Shown here one piece after another: positions 62,442 to 64,000 of a DNA stretch of 64,000 nucleotides. The DNA lies in NCBI RefSeq assembly GCF_003259845.1, contig NZ_QLMJ01000001.1:620001-684000 (forward strand), in the 5' to 3' direction. Under the pieces are notes generated by a model. It worked only from the letters and a program-made list of their open reading frames with translations, made no database searches and was not told the origin of the DNA. Made by a program: the position numbers and the translations under genes. The DNA is from Actinoplanes lutulentus (lineage in GTDB: Bacteria; Actinomycetota; Actinomycetes; Mycobacteriales; Micromonosporaceae). Each line of letters begins with the position of its first letter. Position 1 is the stretch's first letter.

Positions 62442-63365
62442 TTGCCTGACTTCTCGGAAATTACGGTTGCTTCGGTGATTCCGGAGACCGCGGAGGCGTG
62501 CTCGCTGGTTCTTGACGCGTCGTTCTCCTATCAGCCGGGGCAATATGTGACGGTGCGGACGCCGGTGGGTGCGCGTTGCTATTCGCTGTCCAGTTCGCCT
62601 TTTGAATCGTCCCTGCCGACAATCACCGTCAAACGGGTCCGCGGCGGGGCCGTCTCCAACTGGATCTGTGATCACGTCCGCGCCGGTGACCGGATCGAGT
62701 GCTCGGCACCAGCCGGGACGTTCACCCCGTCGACGCTCGACGACGATCTGCTGCTGCTCGCCGGCGGCTCCGGCATCACGCCGATCATGGGAATCATCAA
62801 GGCCCTGCGCGGCCAGGCCTTTCTTCTGTACGCGAACCGCGACGCCGAATCGGTCATCTTTCGGGACGAGCTGAACGGGCTTCTCCCGGTGACGCACTGG
62901 CTCGATCGCACACAGGGGCTGCCCACTGCGGACGGACTCGCGCCGTTGCTCATTCCGTACCGAAGTCGTGAGGCCTTTGTCTGTGGGCCGGAACCGTTCG
63001 TCGCGGTCGCGGAGAAGGCGTTGCAGCTGGCCGGCGTCCCCGCGGAGCGGATCAGAATCGAGCGCTTCGAGATCGAGCCGGTCGGCGACCTCGATTCGGC
63101 GGTCGAGGTCTCCATCGACGGGCAGACCCACACGATTCCGTGGCCGGCCGGGAAACGACTGCTCGACGTGATCATCGACGCCGGGCTGAATCCGCCGTTC
63201 TCCTGCCGGCAGGGACAGTGCGGCGCGTGCGCGGTGCGCATGACCGACGGCGAGGTCGACCTGTTGAACAACGAGATCCTCGAGGAGGAGGACTTCGAAG
63301 ACGGCTACATCCTGGCGTGCCAGGCCATCCCGAAGACCCCCTCCATCTCGATCACCTATTTCTGA
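62442..63365 (+). CDS. kshB: 3-ketosteroid 9alpha-hydroxylase reductase KshB
   Basis: 307 residues from TTG 62442, directly after the previous stop, with GGAGGTGAG upstream. FAD domain (GQYVTVRTPVGARCYSLSS), NAD domain (LLLLAGGSGITPIMGIIKAL; AFVCGPEPFV) and a C-terminal plant-type [2Fe-2S] domain with CRQGQCGACAVR and a distal Cys in ILACQAIPK. Transfers electrons from NADH to KshA. The 3' end overlaps kstD by 10 bp (convergent). Confidence 0.92.
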   Translation: MPDFSEITVASVIPETAEACSLVLDASFSYQPGQYVTVRTPVGARCYSLSSSPFESSLPTITVKRVRGGAVSNWICDHVRAGDRIECSAPAGTFTPSTLDDDLLLLAGGSGITPIMGIIKALRGQAFLLYANRDAESVIFRDELNGLLPVTHWLDRTQGLPTADGLAPLLIPYRSREAFVCGPEPFVAVAEKALQLAGVPAERIRIERFEIEPVGDLDSAVEVSIDGQTHTIPWPAGKRLLDVIIDAGLNPPFSCRQGQCGACAVRMTDGEVDLLNNEILEEEDFEDGYILACQAIPKTPSISITYF

Positions 63366-64000
63366 GCCGACATGTCCTGGGCCGACATGTCCTGTGCCGC
63401 GATGTAGCCGAATGTCATGGCCGGACCGAGGGTGGCGCCGGCGCCCGCATAGCCCCTGCCCATCACGGTGGCGGAAGCGTTGCCGGCGGCGTAGAGGCCG
63501 GCGATCGGGGCGCCGTCGGCCTTGAGGACGCGGGCGCGTTCGTCGGTGCGCAGGCCGCCCTTCGTGCCCAGGTCGCCGGGTACCAGGGAGAACGCGTAGA
63601 ACGGTGGCTTTCGCAGGGCGCCCAGGCACGGGTTCGGACGTTGGCGGGGGTCGCCGTAATAGCGGTCGTACGCCGACTCGCCTCGGCCGAAATCGTCGTC
63701 GCGACCGGCCAGGGCGAAACCGTTGAAACGGGCGATCGCCGACCGCAGCGCCGCCGGAGGAACCCGGATGGCCGCGGCCAGCTCCTCGACCGTGCCGGCC
63801 CGGTGGGCGATGCCGGCCTCGAACCAGCGGCGGGGCAGCTGGGTGCGCGGGGCGCGGCCGGCGAAGACGTAGCGGTCGCGGTAACTCTGGTCGGTTATCA
63901 GCCACGACGGCAGGTGCGAGGGCGGGCCCAGCATCGTGTGGACCGCGTCGACGTACGGCGCGGACTCGTTGACGAAGCGGCTGCCGGTGCCGTCGACGAT
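63356..64000 (-). CDS. kstD: 3-ketosteroid delta1-dehydrogenase KstD, 3' part
   Basis: About 214 C-terminal residues are in the window; the 5' part lies to the right. FVNESAPYVDAVH, the substrate-binding PPFYAFSLVPGDLGTKGGLR (Tyr and Gly of the catalytic lid) and the FAD-site GLYAAGNASATVMGRGYAGA with GATLGPAMTFGYIAA identify KstD. It inserts the C1-C2 double bond that precedes ring B opening. The C-terminus AAQDMSAQDMSAQK ends in a duplicated pentapeptide, encoded by a 15-bp tandem repeat around 63367-63396. Confidence 0.9.
   Translation of the reverse strand: MVDGTGSRFVNESAPYVDAVHTMLGPPSHLPSWLITDQSYRDRYVFAGRAPRTQLPRRWFEAGIAHRAGTVEELAAAIRVPPAALRSAIARFNGFALAGRDDDFGRGESAYDRYYGDPRQRPNPCLGALRKPPFYAFSLVPGDLGTKGGLRTDERARVLKADGAPIAGLYAAGNASATVMGRGYAGAGATLGPAMTFGYIAAQDMSAQDMSAQK

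Noticed and set aside
62172..63905. 577-aa minus-strand frame opposite kshB
   Set aside because: kshB has complete FAD, NAD and 2Fe-2S motifs on the plus strand; the minus frame has none.

Overview
High-GC (about 70%) actinobacterial chromosome. Codon usage, many ATGA/GTGA start-stop overlaps, GTG/TTG starts and the gene families point to Micromonosporaceae, most likely Actinoplanes or a close relative (inference; there is no rRNA or other marker gene here). I see no tRNA, rRNA, CRISPR array or intact insertion sequence.

Left part (1-8600): a minus-strand phosphate-transport-like operon. From the promoter end it runs: a small DUF1508-like gene, pstC, pstA, a membrane-anchored PstS, a large secreted and anchored PBP-like protein, a third secreted PBP-like protein, and a secreted protein cut by the window edge. 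No PstB ATPase is present. Upstream lies a triple 7-mer repeat with an 11-nt period, laid out like a PHO box.

Middle part (8600-34300): mostly unlinked housekeeping and accessory genes. They include two hypothetical proteins, a HAD phosphatase, a valine-dehydrogenase-type enzyme divergent from an Lrp regulator, DinB, a TetR/SDR pair, SnoaL, two repeat-scaffold proteins, a methyltransferase/hydrolase pair, a GDPD, an ESX/WXG-like protein with a HExxH toxin-like C-terminus and a coupled 83-aa partner, an aldo/keto reductase/XRE pair, GNAT, snapalysin, an MFS/MerR pair, a Vgb-like lyase, an F420-type LLM oxidoreductase, an HTH_42 protein, and two tandem FtsX-extracellular-domain proteins. Several genes carry in-frame tandem repeats or insertions.

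Right part (34300-64000): a steroid (cholesterol/phytosterol type) catabolic region whose local gene orders match those of mycobacteria. It holds an acyl-CoA synthetase divergent from an OB-fold/Ltp4/Ltp3/cholesterol oxidase operon (two KstR boxes), cyp125 divergent from fadA5 (KstR-like box), a DUF3068 gene with its own KstR box, ipdF-fadE30 divergent from fadD3-echA-fadE31-fadE32-fadE33 (KstR2 box), hsaA-hsaD-hsaC-hsaB divergent from kshA-orf-kshB (perfect KstR box), and the 3' end of kstD. Together they cover ring A/B opening (KstD, KshAB, HsaA-D), side-chain removal (CYP125, FadA5, Ltp3/4) and ring C/D degradation (FadD3, FadE30-33, IpdF). A pectate lyase, a subtilase and a 1.1-kb non-coding stretch with a 62-bp palindromic tandem repeat split the steroid cluster, and a Uma2-family gene sits between fadE33 and hsaB.
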